A stretch of 14,440 nucleotides of DNA from Gammaproteobacteria bacterium (lineage in GTDB: Bacteria > Pseudomonadota > Gammaproteobacteria > Enterobacterales > GCA-2746155): NCBI GenBank assembly GCA_024206355.1, contig JAAGZM010000152.1:1-14440 (forward strand), written 5' to 3'. Shown piece by piece: positions 1 to 6,693 of this stretch. How positions within the stretch are numbered: the first letter of the stretch is position 1; every line of letters starts with the position of its first letter. The translations under genes were made by a program, and so were the position numbers. The notes under the pieces are model-generated. The model saw only the letters and a program-made list of their open reading frames with translations. It did no database searches and had not been told where the DNA came from.

Positions 1-150
1 CATATTATCATTTAGTTCAGCAAAAATTCTATATTTATCATCTGAATTTAATGGAATAATTGATTGTTAACAATTATTACTATTGTAATCTGCCATTCGT
101 TGCTTGAAAAGGTTATCATTAACGTAGCTTGAATAATTTGTGAGGAAAAA
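1..150. promoter_or_regulatory. AT-rich leader upstream of efp with a dyad
   Basis: No gene can be supported here. The region contains two nested symmetries: a perfect 12-bp palindrome ATTGTTAACAAT at 63-74, and an 8-bp inverted repeat AATAATTG (55-62) / CAATTATT (71-78). I could not find a convincing paired -35/-10 for efp; TTGAAA at 104-109 has no good -10 at normal spacing. A clear ribosome binding site, GAGGAAA at 142-148, lies just before the efp ATG. The dyad could be an operator or simply AT-rich symmetry. In E. coli the gene divergent from efp is epmB; here any such gene would lie beyond the left edge. Confidence 0.4.
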
Positions 151-720
151 ATGGCTAAGTACAGTACTAATGAATTTCGTTCTGGGTTAAAACTACTAAT
201 TGATAATGATCCATGTAGCATTATTGAAAATGAGTTTGTAAAACCAGGAAAAGGCCAGGCCTTTAATCGAGTAAAAATTCGTAATTTAATTACCGGACGT
301 GTTGTTGAAAGAACGTACAAATCTGGTGAAAGTATTGAGGCTGCTGATGTTATGGATGTGGAGATGGAATATCTCTACACTGATGGTGAGTTGTGGCATT
401 TTATGGATCCAGTCTCTTTCGAGCAAATCGCCGCGGATAAAGCTGCCGTTTCGGATAATTACAAATGGCTATGTGAGCAAGATGTATATGGCATAACGCT
501 GTGGAATGGTGTTCCTATAGCAATATTACCTCCTAATCATGTGATTTTAGAAGTTTTAGATACTGATCCAGGTGTAAGAGGAGATACTTCTGGTGGTGGT
601 ACAAAACCAGCTACTTTATCGTCAACCGCTGTGGTAAATGTTCCTCTATTTATTAATATCGGTGATAAGTTGAAAGTTGATACTCGAAGTGGTGAGTATA
701 TTTCCCGCTCTAAGGAATGA
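151..720 (+). CDS. efp: Elongation factor P
   Basis: EF-P binds between the ribosomal P and E sites and promotes peptide bond formation when ribosomes stall on consecutive prolines. The 189-residue product has the three-domain EF-P layout and matches the usual length of about 188. The KOW-like N-terminal domain carries the loop FVKPGKGQAF at residues 29-38, in which Lys34 is the residue that EpmA beta-lysylates in E. coli. The C-terminal end carries the family signature around VDTRSGEYISR. The ATG start is supported by GAGGAAA at 142-148. The stop TGA overlaps the ATG of epmA by four bases (ATGA, 717-720), so target and modifying enzyme are probably co-transcribed and translationally coupled. 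Identification is by direct similarity to E. coli EF-P along the whole length. Confidence 0.97.
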   Translation: MAKYSTNEFRSGLKLLIDNDPCSIIENEFVKPGKGQAFNRVKIRNLITGRVVERTYKSGESIEAADVMDVEMEYLYTDGELWHFMDPVSFEQIAADKAAVSDNYKWLCEQDVYGITLWNGVPIAILPPNHVILEVLDTDPGVRGDTSGGGTKPATLSSTAVVNVPLFINIGDKLKVDTRSGEYISRSKE

Positions 721-1691
721 ACTCAGATAATATCGAACCTGACTGGAGACCCTCCACCAGTCAGGACGCACTTCGAGCACGTGCCCAGATGCTCACCAGT
801 ATCAGATCTTTTTTTCAACAAAAAAATGTACTGGAAGTTGATACCCCTTCGTTATCTCAATGCACTATCACCGATGTCTATTTAGAACCAATGACGAGCA
901 AATGTCAGTGTATTGGTCAAGGTAAAGCTCCTCTCTATTTACAAACATCACCAGAGTTTGCGATGAAACGAATGTTAGCATCTGGCAGTGGCTGTATCTA
1001 TCAAATTTGCAGAGCTTTCAGAGATGATGAACTTGGGAGATTTCATAACCCTGAGTTTTTAATGCTAGAATGGTATAGAGTAGGTTTTGATCATAAACAA
1101 TTAATGTCTGAAATGGATGAGCTACTTATGCTGGTTCTCGAATCAGAACCTGCTGATCGAGTAAGTTATCAGCAATTGTTTTTTGATACCTTGCAGCTCG
1201 ATCCTCTGACAGTTTCTGACGATGTGCTAAATCAGCTTGTCCTTTCTAAGGCAAATGGTCCTGACTTAGACGATAGAGATCAGAATTTACAATGTTTATT
1301 TTCAACACTTATCGAGCCGAATATAGCACCATCAAAGCCTATAATGGTCTACGATTTTCCCGCAAGTCAGTCGGCTTTGGCTAGACTGTCTACCTCTGAT
1401 CCTCGAGTAGCAGATAGATTTGAGGTCTACTATCGTGGTGTAGAACTCGCCAACGGTTTCCACGAACTCAAAGATGCCGATGAGCAACGCCAACGCTTCC
1501 TCGATGATAACGCACAAAGAAAACGACTCAACAAAAGCACCAAACCTCTCGACGAACGTTTCCTCGCAGCTTTAACTTCCGGTCTACCAAATTGCGCGGG
1601 AGTTGCCCTTGGACTCGATCGTCTACTCATGCTCAAACTCAATAAGCCCTCAATATCAGATGTTCTGCCTTTTCCTTTAGACATCGCTTAG
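717..1691 (+). CDS. epmA: EF-P lysine34 beta-lysyltransferase (LysRS-like, EpmA/PoxA/GenX)
   Basis: EpmA activates (R)-beta-lysine with ATP and transfers it to Lys34 of EF-P. It is a stand-alone class II lysyl-tRNA synthetase catalytic core with no anticodon-binding domain, and its 324 residues match the E. coli length of 325. Class II motif 2 lies at about residues 99-121 (FRDDELGRFHNPEF then MLEWYR). Motif 3 is GVALGLDRL at 295-303. Ala297 replaces the glycine usual in true LysRS and is the residue linked to beta-lysine preference in E. coli EpmA. Start ATG 717 overlaps the efp stop. AAGGA at 712-716 abuts the ATG with no spacing, so coupling is more likely than independent initiation. From about 1440 onward codon use changes sharply toward C-ending codons (see findings). 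EpmB, which makes the beta-lysine, is not in the window. Confidence 0.96.
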   Translation: MNSDNIEPDWRPSTSQDALRARAQMLTSIRSFFQQKNVLEVDTPSLSQCTITDVYLEPMTSKCQCIGQGKAPLYLQTSPEFAMKRMLASGSGCIYQICRAFRDDELGRFHNPEFLMLEWYRVGFDHKQLMSEMDELLMLVLESEPADRVSYQQLFFDTLQLDPLTVSDDVLNQLVLSKANGPDLDDRDQNLQCLFSTLIEPNIAPSKPIMVYDFPASQSALARLSTSDPRVADRFEVYYRGVELANGFHELKDADEQRQRFLDDNAQRKRLNKSTKPLDERFLAALTSGLPNCAGVALGLDRLLMLKLNKPSISDVLPFPLDIA

Positions 1692-1703
1692 TACTAAGCA
1701 ATG
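1682..1703. repeat. Palindrome spanning the convergent epmA and psd stop codons
   Basis: A perfect 14-bp palindrome, GCTTAGTACTAAGC, occupies 1686-1699. Pairing resumes for three more bases on each side after one mismatch, giving 1682-1703. The epmA stop TAG (1689-1691) and the psd stop (CTA on this strand, 1694-1696) sit symmetrically inside it, with only TA between them. No T-tract follows on either strand, so it is not a standard intrinsic terminator. It may still form a short hairpin in both convergent transcripts. The symmetry is read directly from the bases; any function is inference. Confidence 0.6.
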
Positions 1704-2533
1704 ACTTCACCCATGCGAAGAGGTGAGTCGGCTGAACAAGAATCTGACCATGAGATTTGGTCTTTGCCGAATAGTAGGACGACTGTAGAGCCTAATAGGA
1801 AGCGTCCCATTTCGTCGCCTTTTTTGAAGATATGTTGAGACTTGGTGTAGTGCCATGTTTTTACGACAGGACCCGTTGGTGGGGTCACTACGCCTGACCA
1901 GATTGTTTCTATGCTGCCGACGATTGTCGCCCCTACGAGTACCATTGCCATTGGGCCGTTTTGTGTTTCGAAGTGGACTACTACTCTTTCGTTGCGTGCG
2001 AATAAACGTGGGATTGTTCTTGCTGTTGCTGGATTTACAGAAAATAGGCGTCCAGGAATATAAGTCATGGTTTTTAGTTCTGCGTTTACTGGCATGTGGA
2101 TTCGGTGGTAGTCTTTTGGCGAAAGATAGAGAGTTGCAAATTCACCGTCTTGGTATCTGTCGTTGAATTCTGTTTCGTTACCGATTAATTCACTTAAAGT
2201 GAAGCGGTGTCCTTTGGCTTGGAAAATGTCGCCATTGATAATCTTTCCTGATTGACTGACTACACCATCAACGGGAGAAACGATAGTTTCTTCGTCTCCA
2301 GCTAGTGGGCGTGCATCTGTTTTTAATGCGCGGGTGAAAAAATCGTTGAAGGTTGCATAGCTTTCAGGATCTTCATTGGCAGCCTCTGCCATATTGATAT
2401 CAAACTGCTTTAGAAAGAAATTGATAAAACTTCTTTTAATAAGTTTGTTTTTTGATGCCGCAAGCTTTCCAACTAGGCGTGTTAAACCATGCTGTGGAAG
2501 AATATATTGATAAGCTGTCTTAAGTTTTTCCAT
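1694..2533 (-). CDS. psd: Phosphatidylserine decarboxylase proenzyme
   Basis: Psd decarboxylates phosphatidylserine to phosphatidylethanolamine at the inner membrane, the last step in making the main gammaproteobacterial phospholipid. The proenzyme cleaves itself within an LGST motif (residues 247-250). Here that would give a beta chain of residues 1-248 and an alpha chain starting at Ser249, which becomes the pyruvoyl group. The other catalytic residues are visible: Asp89 in SPVDG and His146 in YHRIHMP. At 279 residues it lacks the long acidic tail of E. coli Psd (322 residues); the sequence after LGST is only 29 residues. No convincing Shine-Dalgarno precedes the ATG. It follows rsgA by 60 bp on the same strand, as in E. 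coli, so co-transcription is likely. Its 3' two-thirds use unusually many A- and C-ending codons. Confidence 0.96.
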   Translation of the reverse strand: MEKLKTAYQYILPQHGLTRLVGKLAASKNKLIKRSFINFFLKQFDINMAEAANEDPESYATFNDFFTRALKTDARPLAGDEETIVSPVDGVVSQSGKIINGDIFQAKGHRFTLSELIGNETEFNDRYQDGEFATLYLSPKDYHRIHMPVNAELKTMTYIPGRLFSVNPATARTIPRLFARNERVVVHFETQNGPMAMVLVGATIVGSIETIWSGVVTPPTGPVVKTWHYTKSQHIFKKGDEMGRFLLGSTVVLLFGKDQISWSDSCSADSPLRMGEVIA

Positions 2534-2593
2534 GGTATTTGTCGTCTAAAATAAAAGTCGGTGGATTGTATCTGATCGCAACTAAAGTTTCAG

Positions 2594-3526
2594 CTATTCC
2601 TCGTCTGTCTCTTCGAAGAGCAGGTGATAGCTTTCTAGTCTCAGTGAGTGAATGTCTTTCTCTTTTACAGCAGCCAAAATTGCACAACCTGGTTCTTTAA
2701 TATGCCTGCAGTTTCGAAATTTACAATGACCAAGATAAGGAGCGAAGTCGCGAAAACCGTGTTCTAATTCTGGTTTGTCTATATGTACTAGAGCAAATTC
2801 ACGAATACCTGGAGAGTCAATGAGTTGACCACCCGAAGGTAGGTGATATAACTTTGATACGGTTGTGGTATGTGTTCCAAGTCCTGAATTTTCAGATAAC
2901 TCTGATACTGATGTATCAACATCGGGGATTATTGCATTGACGAGTGACGATTTGCCAACACCAGACTGTCCAACAAAAACGGAAGTATGTGATGCTAAAG
3001 CTTCTCTTAGTTCACCAAAACCACTTTCATCGTGGGCGCACACAGGAATGACTTGGTAGCCCATATCACTATATATTTTTAAAGCAGGCAGAAGTTCAGG
3101 ATAATCTCCTAGGCGATCTGACTTATTCAAAAGAATAACCAATTCAATACCGGCTAATTCAATTGCAACGAGGTATCGGTCAATAATCAGATTGGAATAA
3201 GAAGGTTCTGGCGCCGTTACTACGAAAACTCGATCCAAATTAGCCGCGATAGGTTTTAAACCTTCATAGCGAATGAGTCTTTTTAAAACGGAGTGGCGTT
3301 CTATAATTTCAGTGACCACACCTTTGACTTTTTTGTTGCTGGAGAATTCTTCTTGCCACAGCACTTCATCACCTGAGACGATATCTTGTAAAGAACGTCG
3401 AATGTGACATCGAAATACGTTGCCATCCTCGTCCATAATTTCAACTTGGTTACCAAAACGCGAAACCACCAGTCCATTTTGAATTTCTGCTGTTGTTGTA
3501 TTAGCTGTATTAGTTAACTTACTCAT
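2594..3526 (-). CDS. rsgA: Small ribosomal subunit biogenesis GTPase RsgA (YjeQ)
   Basis: RsgA is a circularly permuted GTPase that checks late 30S assembly and releases RbfA. The order of motifs shows the permutation: an N-terminal OB fold (about residues 15-85), then G4 NKSD at 134-137, then the P-loop GQSGVGKSS at 186-194, a G2-like GLGTHTTT region at 215-222, and G3 DSPG at 237-240. A zinc finger follows, with Cys268, Cys273, His275 and Cys281. At 310 residues it is shorter than E. coli RsgA (350) and lacks most of the basic N-terminal extension. No strong Shine-Dalgarno precedes the ATG; AGAGGT lies about 15 bases upstream. It is the first gene of a probable rsgA-psd unit, divergent from orn across an 82-bp gap. 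Confidence 0.96.
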   Translation of the reverse strand: MSKLTNTANTTTAEIQNGLVVSRFGNQVEIMDEDGNVFRCHIRRSLQDIVSGDEVLWQEEFSSNKKVKGVVTEIIERHSVLKRLIRYEGLKPIAANLDRVFVVTAPEPSYSNLIIDRYLVAIELAGIELVILLNKSDRLGDYPELLPALKIYSDMGYQVIPVCAHDESGFGELREALASHTSVFVGQSGVGKSSLVNAIIPDVDTSVSELSENSGLGTHTTTVSKLYHLPSGGQLIDSPGIREFALVHIDKPELEHGFRDFAPYLGHCKFRNCRHIKEPGCAILAAVKEKDIHSLRLESYHLLFEETDEE

Positions 3527-3546
3527 GGCTGTCTGAGCAATACCTC

Positions 3547-3555
3547 TGTTATAAT
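3547..3555 (+). promoter_or_regulatory. Extended -10 element of the probable orn promoter
   Basis: TGTTATAAT is a perfect extended -10 (TGn followed by TATAAT at 3550-3555), in the 82-bp gap between divergent rsgA and orn. No good -35 lies at the expected distance, which is common for extended -10 promoters. Transcription would begin near 3562, leaving a leader of about 47 nt before orn. The core is nearly symmetric, so the opposite strand reads TATAAC (3553 to 3548) and might serve rsgA with a very short leader. Confidence 0.5.
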
Positions 3556-3608
3556 TTGCACTAGCAATATGATATCTTAATGATTGGTGAACAGAAAGGA
3601 CTGTTACA

Positions 3609-4166
3609 ATGAATCAAAGTGAACATTTCAGTAAAGAAAACCTGATATGGATTGATCTGGAGATGACAGGCCTTGAGCCAAAGGAAGATAAGGTTATAGA
3701 AATAGCGACCATTGTTACCGATAAAGATCTCAATATTATTGCTGAAGGCCCGATGATCGCTATTCATCAGAGTGATGAAGATTTAGATGCTATGGATGAG
3801 TGGAATACCAATCATCATGGAGCTTCAGGATTAACTCAAAAGGTGAAGGACAGTCAATATACAGAGCAGCACGCAATTGATGAAACGATTCAATTCCTTA
3901 GTCAATATGTTCCTGCATCAACTTCACCGATGTGTGGTAATACTATTTGTCAGGATCGGAGATTTTTAGCGGAACACATGCTGGAATTAGAAGAGTATTT
4001 TCATTATCGTCATATTGATGTATCGACAATCAAGGAGTTGGCAGCTAGATGGTGTCCAGAATTACCGAAAGGTTTTGTGAAAAAGGGCAGCCATCTTGCG
4101 ATGGATGATATTAGAGAATCAATTGCAGAGCTTGTCTACTATCGAGAACATTTCATTAAATTGTAA
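3609..4166 (+). CDS. orn: Oligoribonuclease
   Basis: Orn is a 3'-to-5' exoribonuclease that degrades 2- to 5-nt RNA fragments, including pGpG from cyclic-di-GMP breakdown, to mononucleotides. It is essential in E. coli. The 185-residue product carries the full DEDDh catalytic set: Asp16 and Glu18 in WIDLEMTGL, Asp116 in CQDRRF, His162 and Asp167 in HLAMDDIRES. These are each offset by four from the E. coli residues, so nothing is lost from the active site. AAAGGA at 3595-3600 gives a ribosome binding site 8 bases before the ATG. The gene has a likely extended -10 promoter and runs convergent on the small membrane-protein gene, with only 6 bp between their stops. No hairpin terminator is visible there. 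Confidence 0.97.
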   Translation: MNQSEHFSKENLIWIDLEMTGLEPKEDKVIEIATIVTDKDLNIIAEGPMIAIHQSDEDLDAMDEWNTNHHGASGLTQKVKDSQYTEQHAIDETIQFLSQYVPASTSPMCGNTICQDRRFLAEHMLELEEYFHYRHIDVSTIKELAARWCPELPKGFVKKGSHLAMDDIRESIAELVYYREHFIKL

Positions 4167-4172
4167 AAATAA

Positions 4173-4574
4173 TCATCTAAATACTCTTCTTCGGAAGTGT
4201 CTTTTCTCATATACCCATCTAGGTTCAAGTAAATTGAGTATAAATAAGCTAACCATATAGGATTCTAGGTTCAAAGATAGTTTTTTAAAAGAGTCTTTGG
4301 TAAATAGTAAAATATAGCTTTCAATATTAATAATTAAGGCTATAAAAAATGCTAATAAAAAGAGTTTTGCATGAAATCGAACCAGCAACATACTTGTGAT
4401 AATTAAACCAATAATTGAACCCATTACTTGATGAAATGTCTTGCCAATGGTAACAGTTGTTGAGTCAGCAAAGATATCTGGAATTAACTGATTAATGCCA
4501 GATAAGTATTGGATAGAAAAGATGATTGTAAGGGTATAAAGACTATAGCCCGCAGCGAGCACTAAAATATGCAT
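4173..4574 (-). CDS. Small integral membrane protein of unknown function
   Basis: I do not recognise this 133-residue product. It is strongly hydrophobic, with four likely membrane segments at about residues 2-24, 46-65, 70-91 and 104-117. It ends in a basic tail (KRHFRRRVFR), which by the positive-inside rule would place both ends in the cytoplasm. There are no cysteines and no motif I can assign to an enzyme or transporter family. It lies tail-to-tail with orn and head-to-head with nnr. E. coli has tRNA-Gly genes and queG between orn and nnr; neither is present here. Support for a real gene is the 402-nt open frame in AT-rich DNA, the coherent topology and the snug fit between neighbours. 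Against it, no Shine-Dalgarno precedes the ATG, and the next in-frame Met is residue 51. Confidence 0.6.
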   Translation of the reverse strand: MHILVLAAGYSLYTLTIIFSIQYLSGINQLIPDIFADSTTVTIGKTFHQVMGSIIGLIITSMLLVRFHAKLFLLAFFIALIINIESYILLFTKDSFKKLSLNLESYMVSLFILNLLEPRWVYEKRHFRRRVFR

Positions 4575-4592
4575 ATTGAATGATTTTGGGTA

Positions 4593-4598
4593 TATAAT
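4593..4598 (+). promoter_or_regulatory. Candidate -10 box for nnr
   Basis: A perfect TATAAT lies 30 bp upstream of the nnr ATG, within the 53-bp gap to the divergent membrane-protein gene. The matching -35 position (4570-4575, TGCATA) matches the consensus at only three of six bases and overlaps the start of the opposite gene. The call therefore rests on the -10 and its position. Confidence 0.4.
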
Positions 4599-4627
4599 TT
4601 AACTAATGATATACAAGAGTTACTAAT

Positions 4628-6148
4628 ATGCAACACCAGATACAACCTTCTTATGTAGAGCAAGCCCTTTTCCAAGCTTCAGATATTAAGTTGATTGAGC
4701 AGAATGCTTCCCAATCAGGAGGTTATGCTATGTATGAATTGATGGAGAAGGCAGGGTTGGCTTCTTGGCTTTACCTTAAAAAGCATTGGCCTGAGGCAAA
4801 AAATATTACCGTACTTTGTGGTAAAGGTAATAATGCGGGTGACGGTTTTGTTCTAGCAAGGTTAGGCGCGAGTGAAGGTAAGGCTGTTCAGGTGCTTTGT
4901 GTTGATATCGAAGCTGAGTACAAAGGTGATGCTCTTACAGCCTATCAAGCAATGCTGAAGCAAAACATTAATCCAAAAATATTTGCTCCATCCTTATTGG
5001 AAGGTCAAGATCTTATCGTTGATGCTTTACTAGGAACCGGTTTGAGTGGCAAATTACGAACTAATTTCAAGGCTATTATTGATGCCCTTAATACATATAT
5101 CAAGAACAGCAATACGGAAACACCTGTTTTTTGTATCGATATCCCAAGTGGTTTAGATTCCGATACAGGAACAATGAACCCTGTTGCAATACAGGCAAGT
5201 CGGACATTAACTTTTATTGCTGTAAAGTCCGGTATGGTGACGGGCCATGCTCGTGCCTGTTGTGGAATCATCGATCTAGATGCTCTGGGTATAAAATCGA
5301 TAGATACAAAACAATTTCTTCCTTCAGCTTGGATAAATGACGCTGAACTTTTGATTAATAGTTTACCAAAGCGATCCAAAGTAGCGCATAAGGGCGATCA
5401 TGGCCATTTGCTCTTAATCGGAGGTGATTACGGGTTTGGTGGAGCAATTTTAATGTCAGCAATTGCAGCGGCACGGTGTGGAGTTGGGATGTTTACTATC
5501 TTAACGCGAGATGCCCATGTTGCTCCTATTCTTACTCAATGCCCTGAAGCGATGATCCGAAGTATTAGTGGAGCTGATGATCCTGCATTAATAGAAATGT
5601 TAGGCAATGTCGATGCTGTTGTAATTGGCCCTGGTTTGGGAAAGGAAGAGTGGGGTAAAGGGATTCTTGAAGTCATTTGGTCATCAGAACTGCCGATGCT
5701 TATTGATGCTGATGCCCTGAATATTTTAGCTGAACATGAAAAACGAAATGCTCACTGGGTGATGACACCGCATCCTGGTGAAGCAAGTCGACTACTTGGT
5801 ATTGATACTTCTGATGTTGAACAAAATCGCTATCAGGCAGTGATGGCATTGCAAAGCAAATATGACGGTATTGCAGTACTCAAAGGAGCGGGCACTCTGA
5901 TCACCGATGATCATCAGCAGACGACAGTTTGTAGTGAAGGTAATGCGGGCATGGCTTCAGCAGGAATGGGTGATATTCTCAGCGGTATTATCGGCTCACT
6001 GCTAGCACAAGGTGTTGAAAACGGTTTAGCAGCTCGTACCGGAGTTGCGTTACATGCCAGAGCAGGTGATTTGGCTGCGATGAATGGTCAAAAAGGACTA
6101 ATGGCGACTGATTTACTAATACCATTGAGAATGTTGGTTAATTCATGA
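4628..6148 (+). CDS. nnr: Bifunctional NAD(P)H-hydrate epimerase / ADP-dependent dehydratase
   Basis: Nnr repairs NAD(P)H damaged by hydration. The N-terminal half (YjeF-N, residues about 1-220) interconverts the R and S hydrates, and the C-terminal half (ribokinase-like, about 235-506) dehydrates the S form using ADP. Epimerase signatures are NNAGDG at 68-73, VDALLGTGL with Asp132, and GLDSDTG at 175-181. Dehydratase signatures are GPGLG at 334-338, DADALN at 360-365, PHPGE at 381-385, KGAGT at 419-423 and the GMGD ending at Asp449. Its 506 residues are close to E. coli Nnr (515). AAGAG at 4615-4619 lies 8 bases before the ATG. The stop overlaps the tsaE ATG by four bases. The nnr-tsaE pairing is widespread in bacteria. 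Confidence 0.96.
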   Translation: MQHQIQPSYVEQALFQASDIKLIEQNASQSGGYAMYELMEKAGLASWLYLKKHWPEAKNITVLCGKGNNAGDGFVLARLGASEGKAVQVLCVDIEAEYKGDALTAYQAMLKQNINPKIFAPSLLEGQDLIVDALLGTGLSGKLRTNFKAIIDALNTYIKNSNTETPVFCIDIPSGLDSDTGTMNPVAIQASRTLTFIAVKSGMVTGHARACCGIIDLDALGIKSIDTKQFLPSAWINDAELLINSLPKRSKVAHKGDHGHLLLIGGDYGFGGAILMSAIAAARCGVGMFTILTRDAHVAPILTQCPEAMIRSISGADDPALIEMLGNVDAVVIGPGLGKEEWGKGILEVIWSSELPMLIDADALNILAEHEKRNAHWVMTPHPGEASRLLGIDTSDVEQNRYQAVMALQSKYDGIAVLKGAGTLITDDHQQTTVCSEGNAGMASAGMGDILSGIIGSLLAQGVENGLAARTGVALHARAGDLAAMNGQKGLMATDLLIPLRMLVNS

Positions 6149-6615
6149 GTCAGCAAATCTCTATCGAACTAATCGATGAACAAAGTACACAGCATCTGGG
6201 AGAGCTGATAGCAAAATATTTGCAGGCACCATTAATCTGTTATTTGCAGGGTGATCTAGGTGTTGGAAAAACTCGTATTGTCAGAGCAATCATACAGTCG
6301 TTTGGTTATGCCGGAAATGTTAAAAGCCCGACCTATACATTAGTTGAGCCTTATCAGTTGAAAACTGTCAGCGCCTATCATTTTGATCTTTATCGTTTAA
6401 GTGATCCTGAAGAACTCGATTATCTTGGTATAAGAGATTACTTTGATCAGCAGTCTATTTGCTTTATTGAATGGCCTGATAAAGGAAAAGGCTGGTTAGC
6501 TGATGCCGATATCTCAATTCACCTCGAATATTTTGGGGAAGGTCGTCGCTGCCTAATTACTGCTCATACAACGGTTGGGATATTATTATTTACTAAGTTA
6601 AAGCAAAATCTTTAA
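6145..6615 (+). CDS. tsaE: tRNA t6A37 biosynthesis ATPase TsaE
   Basis: TsaE is the ATPase of the TsaB-TsaC-TsaD-TsaE pathway that makes N6-threonylcarbamoyladenosine at position 37 of ANN-decoding tRNAs. It binds TsaBD and allows multiple turnovers. The 156-residue product has the Walker A motif GDLGVGKT at 36-43, the family block VKSPTYTLVEPY at 59-70, HFDLYRLSDPEELDYLGIRDYF from residue 79 (active-site Asp81), and a Walker B-like IEWPD at 108-112. Length and order match E. coli TsaE (153). It starts inside the nnr stop codon (ATGA), which implies translational coupling. Its own stop lies in the left arm of an inverted repeat. Confidence 0.96.
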   Translation: MSQQISIELIDEQSTQHLGELIAKYLQAPLICYLQGDLGVGKTRIVRAIIQSFGYAGNVKSPTYTLVEPYQLKTVSAYHFDLYRLSDPEELDYLGIRDYFDQQSICFIEWPDKGKGWLADADISIHLEYFGEGRRCLITAHTTVGILLFTKLKQNL

Positions 6616-6650
6616 ATTATCATCTAAACTTGTGAAAACTATGATAATTT
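6614..6650 (+). repeat. Inverted repeat after tsaE, possible weak terminator
   Basis: AAATTATCAT (6614-6623) and ATGATAATTT (6641-6650) are exact 10-bp reverse complements around a 17-nt loop. The left arm includes the last two bases of the tsaE stop. The stem has a single G-C pair per arm. It is followed by TGTATTGTAT rather than a clean T-tract, so termination would be weak at best. The arms could instead be a protein-binding dyad ahead of amiB. A loose promoter match, TTGTGA (6630-6635), 17 bp, TATTGT (6653-6658), overlaps it. Confidence 0.5.
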
Positions 6651-6693
6651 TGTATTGTATGGACTATTAATAATAAAGTTATGTGAGGTCTAA

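Noticed and set aside
1..11. CAT triplets at the left edge that could be the ATG of a divergent gene such as epmB
   Set aside because: Only one to three codons would be visible and no ribosome binding site precedes them, so a gene call is not supportable.
48..320. Minus-strand open frame opposite the start of efp
   Set aside because: It overlaps the certain efp gene on the other strand, has no recognisable domain and no ribosome binding site. It is a chance frame.
1430..1684. Minus-strand open frame inside the 3' end of epmA
   Set aside because: Its Ser/Arg-rich product mirrors the C-ending codons of epmA. There is no start signal.
1855..2166. Plus-strand open frame of 103 codons inside psd
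   Set aside because: It is antisense to the certain psd gene. Its Leu/Arg-rich product follows from the unusual codon composition of psd here, and it has no homology I recognise.
4167..4627. tRNA-Gly genes or queG expected between orn and nnr
   Set aside because: Checked because E. coli has them there. No cloverleaf-like GC-rich segment and no queG motif is present.
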